A stretch of DNA of 38,131 bases. It comes from Rhodothermales bacterium. GTDB taxonomy: Bacteria; Bacteroidota; Rhodothermia; Rhodothermales; JABDKH01. The translations under genes were made by a program, and so were the position numbers. The notes below the pieces were generated by a model that worked only from the letters and a program-made list of their open reading frames with translations, ran no database searches and had not been told where the DNA came from. The DNA lies in the NCBI GenBank assembly GCA_013002345.1, contig JABDKH010000024.1, forward strand, positions 1 through 38,131, in the 5' to 3' direction. Position 1 is the first letter of the stretch; each line of letters starts with the position of its first letter. Positions 1 through 8,268 of the stretch are shown piece after piece.

Positions 1-136
1 GAGGAATCGACTACGGTCTGCTCGTAGGATCGAGCGAGCATAGGCATGCTGAGAGGGAATGCTGAAACCGGCCATTGGCGTCCCGCCTTTGTTATGACAC
101 GACTTCATGCCGGGGCATAACGCGAAGCGGTGGCAA

Positions 137-979
137 TCACGCGTTGGGCGGCCTGTTTCGTTCAATCTCATCTCGCAGGTCACGCGCGGCGCGTTCAGCG
201 GCCGCGGCGTAATCGGCCCCCGAGTCGGCATACAGGATGCTACGGCTGCTGTTAATGATGAGCTGGCCGTCGGCCGTCAAACCGGCTGCAAGAACGCGAG
301 AAACATCTCCTCCCTGGCTACCGATTCCAGGCACGAGGAAGCAGGTCGAGGGACAATCATTCCGAAGGCGGGCGAGGCCGGCCGGGTCGGTAGCCCCGAC
401 CACCAGCCCGACTTCGCCGTCCAGATCACGTCCCCACGAAACCGCGCTCCGGGCAACATGCCGGTACAGGGGTACACCCGCCTGAGACCACTCCTGGATC
501 TCCCGCGCATCGGGATTTGATGTGCGGGCTAATACAAAGGCCATTTTACCCCGATACTGCAGGAACGGCTCGACGGAGCTTCTGCCCATGTACGGCGAAA
601 CCGTGCATGCGTCGAAGTTGAGAGCCTGCAGAATAGACTCTGCGTAGAATCGGCCGGTGTTTCCGATATCGCCTCGTTTGGCGTCGGCGATTTTGATCTT
701 TGAATCAGGTATTACTGAAACCAGACGCTCAAGGACGTTCCATCCGTCAGCTCCCAGGGCCTCGAAAAAGGCGAAATTGAGCTTGTAGGCGCACGCGTGG
801 TCGCGCGTGGCTTCGAGAATGTCACAACAAAACGTGAAGACACGATCGCGCAGCGACATGGAGCCAGAAAGGACGTCGGGGAGTCGCGCGGGATCAGGAT
901 CGAGGCCGACACAGAGCAGAGAGCGGGTGTCGTCCTGGGACCCCTGCAGTTTATCGGTAAATGATCTGGTGGCGGACAC
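137..979 (-). CDS. pyrF: Orotidine 5'-phosphate decarboxylase, type 2 (PyrF)
   Basis: This enzyme decarboxylates OMP to UMP, the last step of de novo pyrimidine synthesis, in the cytoplasm. Visible marks are LLCVGLDPD at residues 21-29, KLNFAFFEALG at 66-76 and the catalytic loop DAKRGDIGNT at 99-108 with its Asp-Lys-Asp set; a glycine-rich phosphate-binding region (VPGIGSQGG) lies further on. The length of 280 residues fits the long, type 2 form of the family. I chose the GTG at 979 because the frame stays open to 1102 but the extra 41 residues are Arg/Ser-rich and unlike the family, whose proteins begin shortly before the LCVGLDPD strand. No good Shine-Dalgarno precedes either start. It stands alone here, divergent from the acyl-CoA dehydrogenase. 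Function is certain; only the start is open. Confidence 0.93.
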   Translation of the reverse strand: MSATRSFTDKLQGSQDDTRSLLCVGLDPDPARLPDVLSGSMSLRDRVFTFCCDILEATRDHACAYKLNFAFFEALGADGWNVLERLVSVIPDSKIKIADAKRGDIGNTGRFYAESILQALNFDACTVSPYMGRSSVEPFLQYRGKMAFVLARTSNPDAREIQEWSQAGVPLYRHVARSAVSWGRDLDGEVGLVVGATDPAGLARLRNDCPSTCFLVPGIGSQGGDVSRVLAAGLTADGQLIINSSRSILYADSGADYAAAAERAARDLRDEIERNRPPNA

Positions 980-1240
980 GGATCGAGAGGTGAGTTTGGC
1001 CGAAGATAGACACCGGATGCGGAGACAAGATCCGCGTCTTGTCTCGTTTAGTGTGAAATGAAATGTGCCGTGATTTATGGCCGGAACAGTGAGGACACGC
1101 AAGTGTCACAGATTGCGCGGAAAAGCGCTTCCAGCGACCCTCGCCGCGGCGTATGTTGTGATATCATGAGAGCACCGACGGGCCGATTCCGACAGACCAC
1201 ATAAGGCCGCGGCCGTAACGAATGTAAAGGAGTTTTCTAT

Positions 1241-3268
1241 ATGTCGACTGCAAGTTTCAGTAACCTGAAGAAGGTCTCCGAGCGAGACCGCAAGATGATC
1301 GAGGACATCGAGGTGATGCTCGGTCCGGAGCCCTCCGAAATGGGCTTTGTCAAGAACCTCTTCTGGGGCCGATTCAGGAGCGAACTTGTCTTTCCCTACC
1401 CGCATGTCTCGCACGACGAGCGTGCAAAATGTGACATGCTGCTCGAGCGACTTGAAAGTTACCTGCGCGACGAGCACCCGGCAGTGCAGATCGACCAGGA
1501 GGAGTTTATCCCGGACTGGGCCATCGAGAGGCTCTTTGATCTGGGTGTCATGGGCATGACCATCCCGGAAGAGTTTGGAGGACTGGGTCTGGGCGTATCG
1601 AGCTACAACCGGGTGCTTGAGCGCATCGGGAGCTATTGTGGTTCGACGGCGGTGATGGTATCTGCGCACCAGTCGATCGGTTGCAAGGCGCTGATGTTGT
1701 TCGGAACGGAGGATCAGAAGAACAGATTTCTGCCCAAAGTTGCGCGAGAATACCTGTCGGCGTTCTGTCTTTCCGAGCCTCAGGTTGGATCGGATGCGGC
1801 TGGACAGGAGACCCGCTGCGAGAAGATCGAGGACGGTGAGTACTACGTGCTCAACGGAGAAAAGAAATGGAGCACGTCCGCATACAAGAGCGGAATGCTG
1901 ACGGTAACGGCAAAGCAGCTGATCCGCGATCCGAAGACCGGCAAGGAGACTGAGGCCGTCACGGCGCTTATCTGTACTCCGGACATGGAGGGCGTCGACA
2001 TCTTTGAGAAGAACCGGAGCAAGACTGGCATTCGGGGTACCTGGCAGGGAAGAATTCGATTTACGAATGTCCGCGTGCCGAAGGAAAATCTGCTGCATCG
2101 AGAAGGCAAAGGACTGAATGTCGCGCTGACGTGTCTCAACTACGGACGATGCACGCTATCGGCAGGCGTTACGGGTGCGGCCAAGAGGTCGCGTGACCAG
2201 GCGACCAAGTGGGCGCAGACCCGGTACCAGTTCGGTCGTCCAATCGCGGACTTTGAACTCGTACAGGAGCGGATCGCCCGCATGTCGGCCCTGACGTTTG
2301 CCATGGACGCCGTGCTCTATGCCGTGACGGGGATTCTTGATCGCGGCGATCAGGATGTCATGTTGGAAACGGCGATCTGCAAAGTGTTCTGTTCGGAAAT
2401 GGGGTGGGAAACCATCGACGACGCGATGCAGATCATGGGCGGCGAAGGCTACATGACTGAGAACGAGTTCGAGCGGCTCTGGCGCGACAACCGGATTCAC
2501 CGCATCGTTGAGGGATCGAACGAAGTCATGCAGTCGTTCGTCTTCGCGTATGGCGGCAAGCAGCTGGCAGAGCACATGCTGTTGATTCAGGATGCGATGG
2601 GGTGGAACTCAGATGAGTCGATCTCGGCAAACCTCAATCGCATTCTCGAGAATGGCTTGAAGCCGACTCTTCTTCGGCGCTCGATCAAGCTCGGTGCCGA
2701 GCTGTTCCTTGGGCTCAAGCCACCGGCTCCGGCCGTACGTGGATTGCATCCTTCGCTCAGTTCGTACGCGGAGCGCATCTCGAGACTCGTGCGGGAACAC
2801 ACGCACTACTTCAAGCTGGTCAGTAAGTGGCACCGTGAAGAAGTCATTCAACGGCAGGTCGATCAGGCTCGTCTCGCGAACGTCGCGATGTACATCTTTG
2901 CGATGACGGCGTCGGCCTCAAAGATGGATCAACTGCTTCGTTCCGGTGAGCGCGGCGACGCCTATGAGCGAGACCGAACTGCTTTCCAACACGCATTCGA
3001 TTTGTTCGAATTGAGGATTCTCAACACGTTCAGAGAGCTGCGAGTTAACGCGGACGACTCGATGCGTGAGGCGGCAACGGCCTCGCGGCTTCACAACGAT
3101 ACTCTGCCGAACTCGGACTACGTAATCCACGAGTCGTCACCCGTAGCACACGGGCAAGGGCGACCGGTTGCCATCGGCCACGTCAGACAATTTCCGGGGT
3201 CGAACGTCTTGTCCGGTGGTGATGGCGCCGTTGTTGAGGCACCGACCTCACCGGAAACGGACCGCTGA
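1241..3268 (+). CDS. Acyl-CoA dehydrogenase, VLCAD/ACAD9-like with C-terminal extension
   Basis: This is a flavoprotein that introduces the alpha-beta double bond into acyl-CoA, the first step of beta-oxidation. The 675 residues are longer than the roughly 380-400 of short-chain family members and match the very-long-chain (VLCAD/ACAD9) layout: an N-terminal helical domain (about 60-175), a middle beta domain starting at FCLSEPQVGSD (175-185), a C-terminal helical domain with QIMGGEGYMTE (397-407), and an extra helical region from about 430 to the end. The catalytic base is probably Glu424 in RIVEGSNE, placed as in VLCAD. A good Shine-Dalgarno (AAAGGAG, 1226-1232) supports the start. No electron-transfer flavoprotein or other beta-oxidation gene is adjacent, so the true chain length is unknown. 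The last 40 residues look low in complexity and possibly disordered. Confidence 0.93.
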   Translation: MSTASFSNLKKVSERDRKMIEDIEVMLGPEPSEMGFVKNLFWGRFRSELVFPYPHVSHDERAKCDMLLERLESYLRDEHPAVQIDQEEFIPDWAIERLFDLGVMGMTIPEEFGGLGLGVSSYNRVLERIGSYCGSTAVMVSAHQSIGCKALMLFGTEDQKNRFLPKVAREYLSAFCLSEPQVGSDAAGQETRCEKIEDGEYYVLNGEKKWSTSAYKSGMLTVTAKQLIRDPKTGKETEAVTALICTPDMEGVDIFEKNRSKTGIRGTWQGRIRFTNVRVPKENLLHREGKGLNVALTCLNYGRCTLSAGVTGAAKRSRDQATKWAQTRYQFGRPIADFELVQERIARMSALTFAMDAVLYAVTGILDRGDQDVMLETAICKVFCSEMGWETIDDAMQIMGGEGYMTENEFERLWRDNRIHRIVEGSNEVMQSFVFAYGGKQLAEHMLLIQDAMGWNSDESISANLNRILENGLKPTLLRRSIKLGAELFLGLKPPAPAVRGLHPSLSSYAERISRLVREHTHYFKLVSKWHREEVIQRQVDQARLANVAMYIFAMTASASKMDQLLRSGERGDAYERDRTAFQHAFDLFELRILNTFRELRVNADDSMREAATASRLHNDTLPNSDYVIHESSPVAHGQGRPVAIGHVRQFPGSNVLSGGDGAVVEAPTSPETDR

Positions 3269-3307
3269 CCGACGCTTGGGCCTGGCCTGGCAAGAGTGCA
3301 GAGCGAA

Positions 3308-3715
3308 TTACTGCGATTCGGCAGCCTGTGTGCAATACCCGCCTTGATGCGAAATGTCGGGCGGAGTGACGAACATACAGTCTGACATGGTTCCTTTCTC
3401 TCGATTGACGCGTGCCTGAACCTGATTGTACTCTTCAACGAGATCGGTCAGCTCCGCGTCGTCGGTGAATTCCGTCGAGTAGATGAGGTACGTCCAGGGA
3501 CCGCCGCAGGGTTTCGATCCGAAGGCGATCGCACGGCATGAACTCGCTTCCTGAGCTGGTGCGTCGCCTATCAACGCGAGAATTCTGGTTTCCAGTTCGT
3601 CGAGCCCGGGATCGTCGTCCGGGCCGCTGATCTGGCAGCCTCCGGCCAGGACCAGAAGCGGGACAATCATTGCCGGCGCCAGTCTGAAGATCAATCTTTT
3701 TCTGCGCACGATCAT
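3308..3715 (-). CDS. Small Cys-rich lipoprotein of unknown function
   Basis: I do not know the function. The 135-residue product starts with a positively charged stretch (IVRRKRLIFR), a hydrophobic core and a lipobox LAGGC with the lipidated cysteine at 27, so it should be a lipoprotein anchored in a membrane. After the cysteine comes an acidic linker (GPDDDP), then a compact domain with four further cysteines: SSC, GSKPCGGPW, SDCM and GYC. These could form two disulfides. The run IAFGSKPCGGPWTYLIYS recalls a small periplasmic lipoprotein family seen in Bacteroidota; that is memory, not a search. The ATG at 3715 was chosen over a GTG at 3769 because the extra 18 residues would sit in front of the signal peptide. 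It follows the DUF1501 gene by about 140 bases on the same strand and converges with the acyl-CoA dehydrogenase. Confidence 0.7.
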   Translation of the reverse strand: MIVRRKRLIFRLAPAMIVPLLVLAGGCQISGPDDDPGLDELETRILALIGDAPAQEASSCRAIAFGSKPCGGPWTYLIYSTEFTDDAELTDLVEEYNQVQARVNREKGTMSDCMFVTPPDISHQGGYCTQAAESQ

Positions 3716-3856
3716 GGTTCTTCGAACGCTTGCCTCACATTCACATTCAGGAGAGATAATGCGTCGCACGCGTCAGGGTTTCCGGTACCCTGGGAAGTGC
3801 CCTTTGCCACATCGTACGTCCCGGCCGTGAACACGACTTCCACGTCGCGATTATCC

Positions 3857-5485
3857 CTATTTGACGACAGCCATCTTGCCCGCCACGCTACCGTGGTCGG
3901 TGGTCAGGCGGTACACGTAGGTGCCGCTGGGGAGCCTTCCGGCATCGAACGGCATACTGTACGATCCGGCAGTCTGCTGCCGATCAACCACGCGTTGAAT
4001 CATCCGCCCCTGTACGTCAAAGATCGACAGGTCGACATGCGAGGGTCGCGCGAGTGTGTACGAGAGGGTGGTCGTGGCGCTGAATGGATTGGGATAGGCC
4101 GGTCGCAACGCAAATGCTTCCGGGACCGCCTCAGGCACAGTGCTCGTCGGCACGGCCGGGTCTGCGACAAAATCAAGCCGATCAAACGAGCCGCCAAGTA
4201 CCTGTTCAGTGGCCGTTTCCGGCAGGCCGAACCAGTCTGTGAGGACGGTTGAGTAGATGCTTCGGAAGTCCTCCTCGAATTTCATGTTGCCGGTCAGATC
4301 AAGGTCCGTCAGGTCGGGCTGAGCGCCCAGCAGTCCTCCCGATACGCCACCCCCGAGAACAAACAGAGGTGCCGCCGTTCCATGATCAGTTCCGCCTGAT
4401 CCGTTCTGGTTCACTCTGCGTCCGAACTCCGAGAACGTCATGGCCATCACGCGCTCATTCATGCCCGCGATTTCGAGATCCGCGTAGAAGGCAGTAAGGG
4501 CCTCCGAGATGTAGCGCAACAGAGTGGCATGTGGTCCAGGCTGACCGGCATGCGTGTCGAAGCTGCCAAGCGACGCCACGTAGATGCGCGAACCCAGATT
4601 CCCCTTGATAAGCTGTGCGATGACCGCGAGGCTGTCCGCCAGCGGATTCGGAGACGGGTATTCGTATGGCGCTCCGCTGTTGCTCGCTGCGTCCTGAACC
4701 GCAGATGCGTAAAGGAACGAGTCGTTGGCGACGGAACGCACAAACTCCATCTCATTTCCGTACGCGGTATTCGGCAGATTCGTGACGTCGTACACCAGAC
4801 CTGTCTCCGCAATCTGCGAGAACAACTGGACACTGGCCAGACTCATACCCATGTTGGCGGAAGGCCCCTGGAAGATCATGCTTGACAGTCCGCCCACCTG
4901 CACGGCGAGTGGATACTCGGGAGGCTGCTCGCCAAAGTCAGGGAAATCCGCATCGAGGTAACGACCCATCCAACCGGTATTCTGCACAACATCCGAGTCG
5001 CTGGCCGATACCCAGATGTCCGTCGACCTGAAATGAGAAAGATTGGGTTCGGGATAGCCTACACCCTGCACGACGGCGAGGCGACCCTCGTCCATGTGCG
5101 ACTTGAGCCCGCTCAGTGATGGATGGAGTCCGACTTCCGGAGAGAGTAGCGTCGCCTGCGATTTCGCGATCGCGATACCAGGTCGATTCGCGTAGTAGAT
5201 ATCATTCTCGACCGGAATGACCGTATTCAACCCGTCATTGCCGCCGTTCAACTGGATCAGAACCAGGATGCGATCGGTCTCGACGGCCCCGAGCGCCCGA
5301 AGCAGGGGGCTCTTCCCGTACGTTGAAATTGGAAGGCCGCCCATGGCCACTGTGCCCCCGACCGTCATGCCCATCGTCGAGAGGAACGATCGACGCGACC
5401 ATGTGCTGTGGTCGCCTGCATGCGCATCACCATGCGAAAGGCAGCTTCCCTCACGTCCAGTCTGTTTGTTCGTTGCTTCACTCAT
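3857..5485 (-). CDS. DUF1501 protein with Tat-like signal and T9SS-type sorting domain (copy 1)
   Basis: This is a secreted protein of the DUF1501 family, whose fold is usually placed near the alkaline phosphatase/sulfatase group; the substrate is unknown. Order of parts in 542 residues: a Cys/His-rich prefix (CLSHGDAHAGDH, 15-26), a twin-arginine signal (WSRRSFLSTMG, 29-39), the DUF1501 body with IQLNGGNDGLNTVIPVEN, SFDTHAGQPG and MTFSEFGRRVNQNGSGGTDHG, and from about residue 458 a sorting domain with AYPNPFSATTTLSY, DVQGRMIQ and LPSGTYVYRL. The His/Asp-rich blocks look like metal ligands, as expected for that superfamily. The gene starts 23 bases after the DUF1800 gene and is surely co-transcribed with it. 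Copy 2 at 9359-10999 has the same architecture but is clearly diverged, so this is an old duplication. Confidence 0.92.
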   Translation of the reverse strand: MSEATNKQTGREGSCLSHGDAHAGDHSTWSRRSFLSTMGMTVGGTVAMGGLPISTYGKSPLLRALGAVETDRILVLIQLNGGNDGLNTVIPVENDIYYANRPGIAIAKSQATLLSPEVGLHPSLSGLKSHMDEGRLAVVQGVGYPEPNLSHFRSTDIWVSASDSDVVQNTGWMGRYLDADFPDFGEQPPEYPLAVQVGGLSSMIFQGPSANMGMSLASVQLFSQIAETGLVYDVTNLPNTAYGNEMEFVRSVANDSFLYASAVQDAASNSGAPYEYPSPNPLADSLAVIAQLIKGNLGSRIYVASLGSFDTHAGQPGPHATLLRYISEALTAFYADLEIAGMNERVMAMTFSEFGRRVNQNGSGGTDHGTAAPLFVLGGGVSGGLLGAQPDLTDLDLTGNMKFEEDFRSIYSTVLTDWFGLPETATEQVLGGSFDRLDFVADPAVPTSTVPEAVPEAFALRPAYPNPFSATTTLSYTLARPSHVDLSIFDVQGRMIQRVVDRQQTAGSYSMPFDAGRLPSGTYVYRLTTDHGSVAGKMAVVK

Positions 5486-5508
5486 GACCCGATCTCCAAA
5501 CCATACAT

Positions 5509-7116
5509 CTAGATGAGCTGATAGTCAGGTAGCTGGAAAAGGAATCTGAGGTATAGATAGATCTTGATGTTGGCGCCTGCCTCGTACAGATTCCAGTCGT
5601 GCCAGGGGAGGCCTCCGAGGAATACCTTTGCAAGATCAAGTACATACGGGGGACCGTTCAGGAATTCATCCGGGATGGGATAGGTGACGAGGTCGCCGGC
5701 GAAGTCGCCGTCTATTAGTGGGAAGTCCAGCTCGTCGATTGGCACGGCCAGCACGTGGCGTGCGAGTGCGACGGGCAGGCGGAACGCAGCGTGGGGATCG
5801 CCTGGATCCACAAGAAGTGATGCAAGCGGAATCATGTCCATCAGATCGGTCCCCGTGCCGTTGGTCAGCAGGAAGTCTGGCGTGAGCCAACGGATCGGCA
5901 GTGTCGTGGTCGAAACCCACGCGTGATGTCCAGGCCACCCCGCCACATTGGGTGGATTCAAAACCACTTGCTCCAGGAAGAAGGAGAGTCGGCCCGCGAT
6001 GGAGAACACACCCGATGGGAGGGGGGCATGGGATTCGATCAGCATTCCCGTGACGAGCTCCGCCGGGCTTTTGATTTTAGCACCTGCTACGGCGTTATCG
6101 AAGAAGTGTGCGCTCTGTAGCAGCGTCTCCACGACGGGCTTCAGTTCGAAATCACTCTGAACAAGAATCTCAGCGAGTCCGGCAACGATCACCGGGTCGG
6201 GAACGGCATAAACGAACTCAGAATAGAGTTTGGCGCATATGAATTCTGCGATAGCCTGAGCGCGTTCCTCGAATATGATGTCGACCACGTCTGCGTATGC
6301 CCACGATCCCGTCCGCTGCATGAACGTCTTCGGATCGCCATCGTGATAGAAGGCGAAAAACGACGACTGCAGCGAGAAGAAGTTGACCTTCCAGCCTGTC
6401 AAGGCGCGGGCAATCTCCTGGATATCAGACTCCGTGTAGTTCGGGATCCCCTGCGCGTCCACTTGCCCCATCGTAAAGAGTTCGAGCAGTTCGCGCGCGT
6501 AGTTTTCATTGGCCGTGCCGATTTCGTTTTGTGTTCCATTCAGGTACAGCAGCATAGCCGGGTCGATGCCCACTTCGTAGACGAGGTCCTTGAAGTTGCC
6601 GAGGGCATGCGTACGCAGGAGTGTCAGGTAACGGTACGCGAACGGGGCGAGGAAGTAGGCGCCCGTCGAGGTTACGAAGTGATCGTGCCAGAAGAGTGTC
6701 AGGCGCTCCCGCAAGCCGTAATAGTACATCCGCTCGAACCAGTCGTACCGGTAGTCGACCAGCCACTGATTGTTGTCGGTGATGTAGGTCTGGAACTCGG
6801 GGGTATTCGGATCGCCGTTCGGTGGAGCCATGTCTGCCCAGAACGGTGGATCAGGCAAGGCAAGTGAATAGGCGTCGTCGACGATCGCCGCTGCCGCTGC
6901 AGACGCCTGTAGTCCGACGAGTTCGGACACCCTGTCCGGTGCCGCGCCGAATCCGGTGCGTCGCAACAGGTGCGCCGCCATTCTTTCGTCAAGGACGGCG
7001 TCGCTTGGTTCGAGGCCTGCCTCGATCGACAGTGGCTGAGCGCTCATCCTGCTGTCGGCGCCAGCGAGCCGGCTCAGGAACGCTCTTCGATCCAGTTGTG
7101 GGGTCGAGTGCAACAT
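5509..7116 (-). CDS. DUF1800 family protein (copy 1)
   Basis: This is a DUF1800 protein of 535 residues; the family has no established activity and is typically encoded next to DUF1501. Marks visible here are HLLRRTGFG (49-57), a WHDHF motif (143-147), ENYARELLELFTMGQ (204-218), IQEIARALTGW, a QSAHFF helix and PPNVAGWPGHHAW near residue 390. The WHDHF and HHAW pieces suggest metal or ligand contacts but this is inference. The N-terminus has LDRRAFLSRLAG, which resembles a Tat motif without a good hydrophobic core, so localisation is unclear. The start at 7116 leaves 71 bases to the upstream WG-repeat gene, enough for an own promoter, but read-through is possible. It ends 23 bases before the DUF1501 gene. 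Confidence 0.9.
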   Translation of the reverse strand: MLHSTPQLDRRAFLSRLAGADSRMSAQPLSIEAGLEPSDAVLDERMAAHLLRRTGFGAAPDRVSELVGLQASAAAAAIVDDAYSLALPDPPFWADMAPPNGDPNTPEFQTYITDNNQWLVDYRYDWFERMYYYGLRERLTLFWHDHFVTSTGAYFLAPFAYRYLTLLRTHALGNFKDLVYEVGIDPAMLLYLNGTQNEIGTANENYARELLELFTMGQVDAQGIPNYTESDIQEIARALTGWKVNFFSLQSSFFAFYHDGDPKTFMQRTGSWAYADVVDIIFEERAQAIAEFICAKLYSEFVYAVPDPVIVAGLAEILVQSDFELKPVVETLLQSAHFFDNAVAGAKIKSPAELVTGMLIESHAPLPSGVFSIAGRLSFFLEQVVLNPPNVAGWPGHHAWVSTTTLPIRWLTPDFLLTNGTGTDLMDMIPLASLLVDPGDPHAAFRLPVALARHVLAVPIDELDFPLIDGDFAGDLVTYPIPDEFLNGPPYVLDLAKVFLGGLPWHDWNLYEAGANIKIYLYLRFLFQLPDYQLI

Positions 7117-7187
7117 GCCATAAAGAATACGGGATCACTCGGCCCCAGATGTCACAGAATTATGACGATTTCTCCTCGATCGGTAGA

Positions 7188-8252
7188 TCAGTCAGTCGGG
7201 AACCACACGTATTTGCCGTGGGCATCTACGTAGCCGAACGTGGTCCGCTCGCCGACGAGACGCACCACGCGTCCCATGCCGTTCTCGAAGTCAGAGACCT
7301 CGTCGAACTCCGTAGCGACCAACTGATTACCGTCGCGGTCGATGTAGCCCCATTTCTGATTCATCATCACGGCGGCTACCCCGTCGTTGAATGACCTTGC
7401 ATCCTCGTACGAGGGTTGGATAACCATCGTGCCTGTTGCATCTACGTAACCCCAGGAGTTTCCTCCGTCTCTTACCGGCGCGAGCTTATTTCCGAAGCTG
7501 CCCGCACTGATGTACTTCGGACTGATGACCGTCTTTTTCTGGCGGTCGATGAAGCCCCATCGATCGCTGATCTTGATCGCAGCCTTGCCTTCCGAGAATG
7601 CACGCGCCGATGCGTACTGAGCCGGTATCACCGGATTCCCGTCGCGGTCGATGAACCCGTAGCTGTCATCCGATCCCTCATACAGCGCGACCCCCTCCGA
7701 GAACGTGGTGTACTCGTGATTGTCCAGACGAGGCGTCTCGGACGTGCGCACTATCTCGCCGTCGGAGTCGATGTACTCCCAATCATATTCTGCTGTGCGA
7801 ACGAACGCCCGATCGTCAGAGAAAGGCCCCGCGTTCACGAAGGTGGGGTTGATTACGACGCTGCCGTTCTTGTCGATATAGCCCCATCGTCCATCGATTC
7901 GAACGGCCGCCACACCGTCCGAGAACGGTTCTGCGTATTCGAACCTGGGCTCGATGGCGTACTCTCCTGTGCGGTCAATGTAACCGAATCGGGATGAGGA
8001 CCGGACGGGAGCAAGTCCCTCCGAAAAGGAACCGGCTGACCGGAAGTCCGGCTCGATCACCATTCGTCCGTTGGAGTTGATGAACCCCCACTCTCCGTCG
8101 AGTAGCACGGGGTAGAACGATACCACGTCGTCGTCGGAATCGCCGATTCCGGGTATCATGTCGCATCCGTTCAATAGCGTCGCCGACGACAGGAGCACGC
8201 CCACCATCAGCAATTTCAGAATGCGATCCGGATTTCGTGTAGACATTTTCAT
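7188..8252 (-). CDS. WG-repeat lipoprotein (copy 1)
   Basis: This protein is built almost wholly of WG repeats (KWG Leptospira-type), about 30-residue beta-rich units of the form WGYIDrdGn-vI-P-y--A--FseG-AaV. I count nine units, for example DGEWGFINSNGRMVIEPDF, RWGYIDKNGSVVINPTF and KWGYIDRDGNQLVATEF; the fourth is degenerate (DWEYIDSDGEIV) and the last is a half unit ending YVWFPTD. WG repeats are thought to be binding surfaces; no ligand can be named. The 354-residue form starting at 8252 gives a signal peptide and lipobox with Cys30 (LLNGC) followed by Asp at +2 and an acidic stretch (DSDDD). The frame is open to 8405, but that would overlap the upstream WG gene and bury the signal. The gene starts 16 bases after that neighbour's stop. 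Confidence 0.88.
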   Translation of the reverse strand: MKMSTRNPDRILKLLMVGVLLSSATLLNGCDMIPGIGDSDDDVVSFYPVLLDGEWGFINSNGRMVIEPDFRSAGSFSEGLAPVRSSSRFGYIDRTGEYAIEPRFEYAEPFSDGVAAVRIDGRWGYIDKNGSVVINPTFVNAGPFSDDRAFVRTAEYDWEYIDSDGEIVRTSETPRLDNHEYTTFSEGVALYEGSDDSYGFIDRDGNPVIPAQYASARAFSEGKAAIKISDRWGFIDRQKKTVISPKYISAGSFGNKLAPVRDGGNSWGYVDATGTMVIQPSYEDARSFNDGVAAVMMNQKWGYIDRDGNQLVATEFDEVSDFENGMGRVVRLVGERTTFGYVDAHGKYVWFPTD

Positions 8253-8268
8253 CGTGGGTTGGGATCTG

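Noticed and set aside
1-108. A possible partial gene at the left edge: minus strand open from ATG 108 or ATG 75 to base 1, and a plus-strand frame from base 3 ending at 65
   Set aside because: Only 20-36 codons are visible in either direction with no motif, and the two readings exclude each other. The minus-strand reading (just after pyrF, same strand) is the likelier one, but it cannot be supported.
1106-2098. A 330-codon minus-strand frame opposite the acyl-CoA dehydrogenase
   Set aside because: The plus-strand gene is intact with family motifs, and the antisense translation is Arg/His/Leu-rich with no recognisable feature. High GC in third positions explains the open frame.
3774-3792. Inverted repeat CAGGGT / ACCCTG downstream of DUF1501 copy 1 as a terminator
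   Set aside because: Only six pairs and no T-run on the minus strand; too weak to call.
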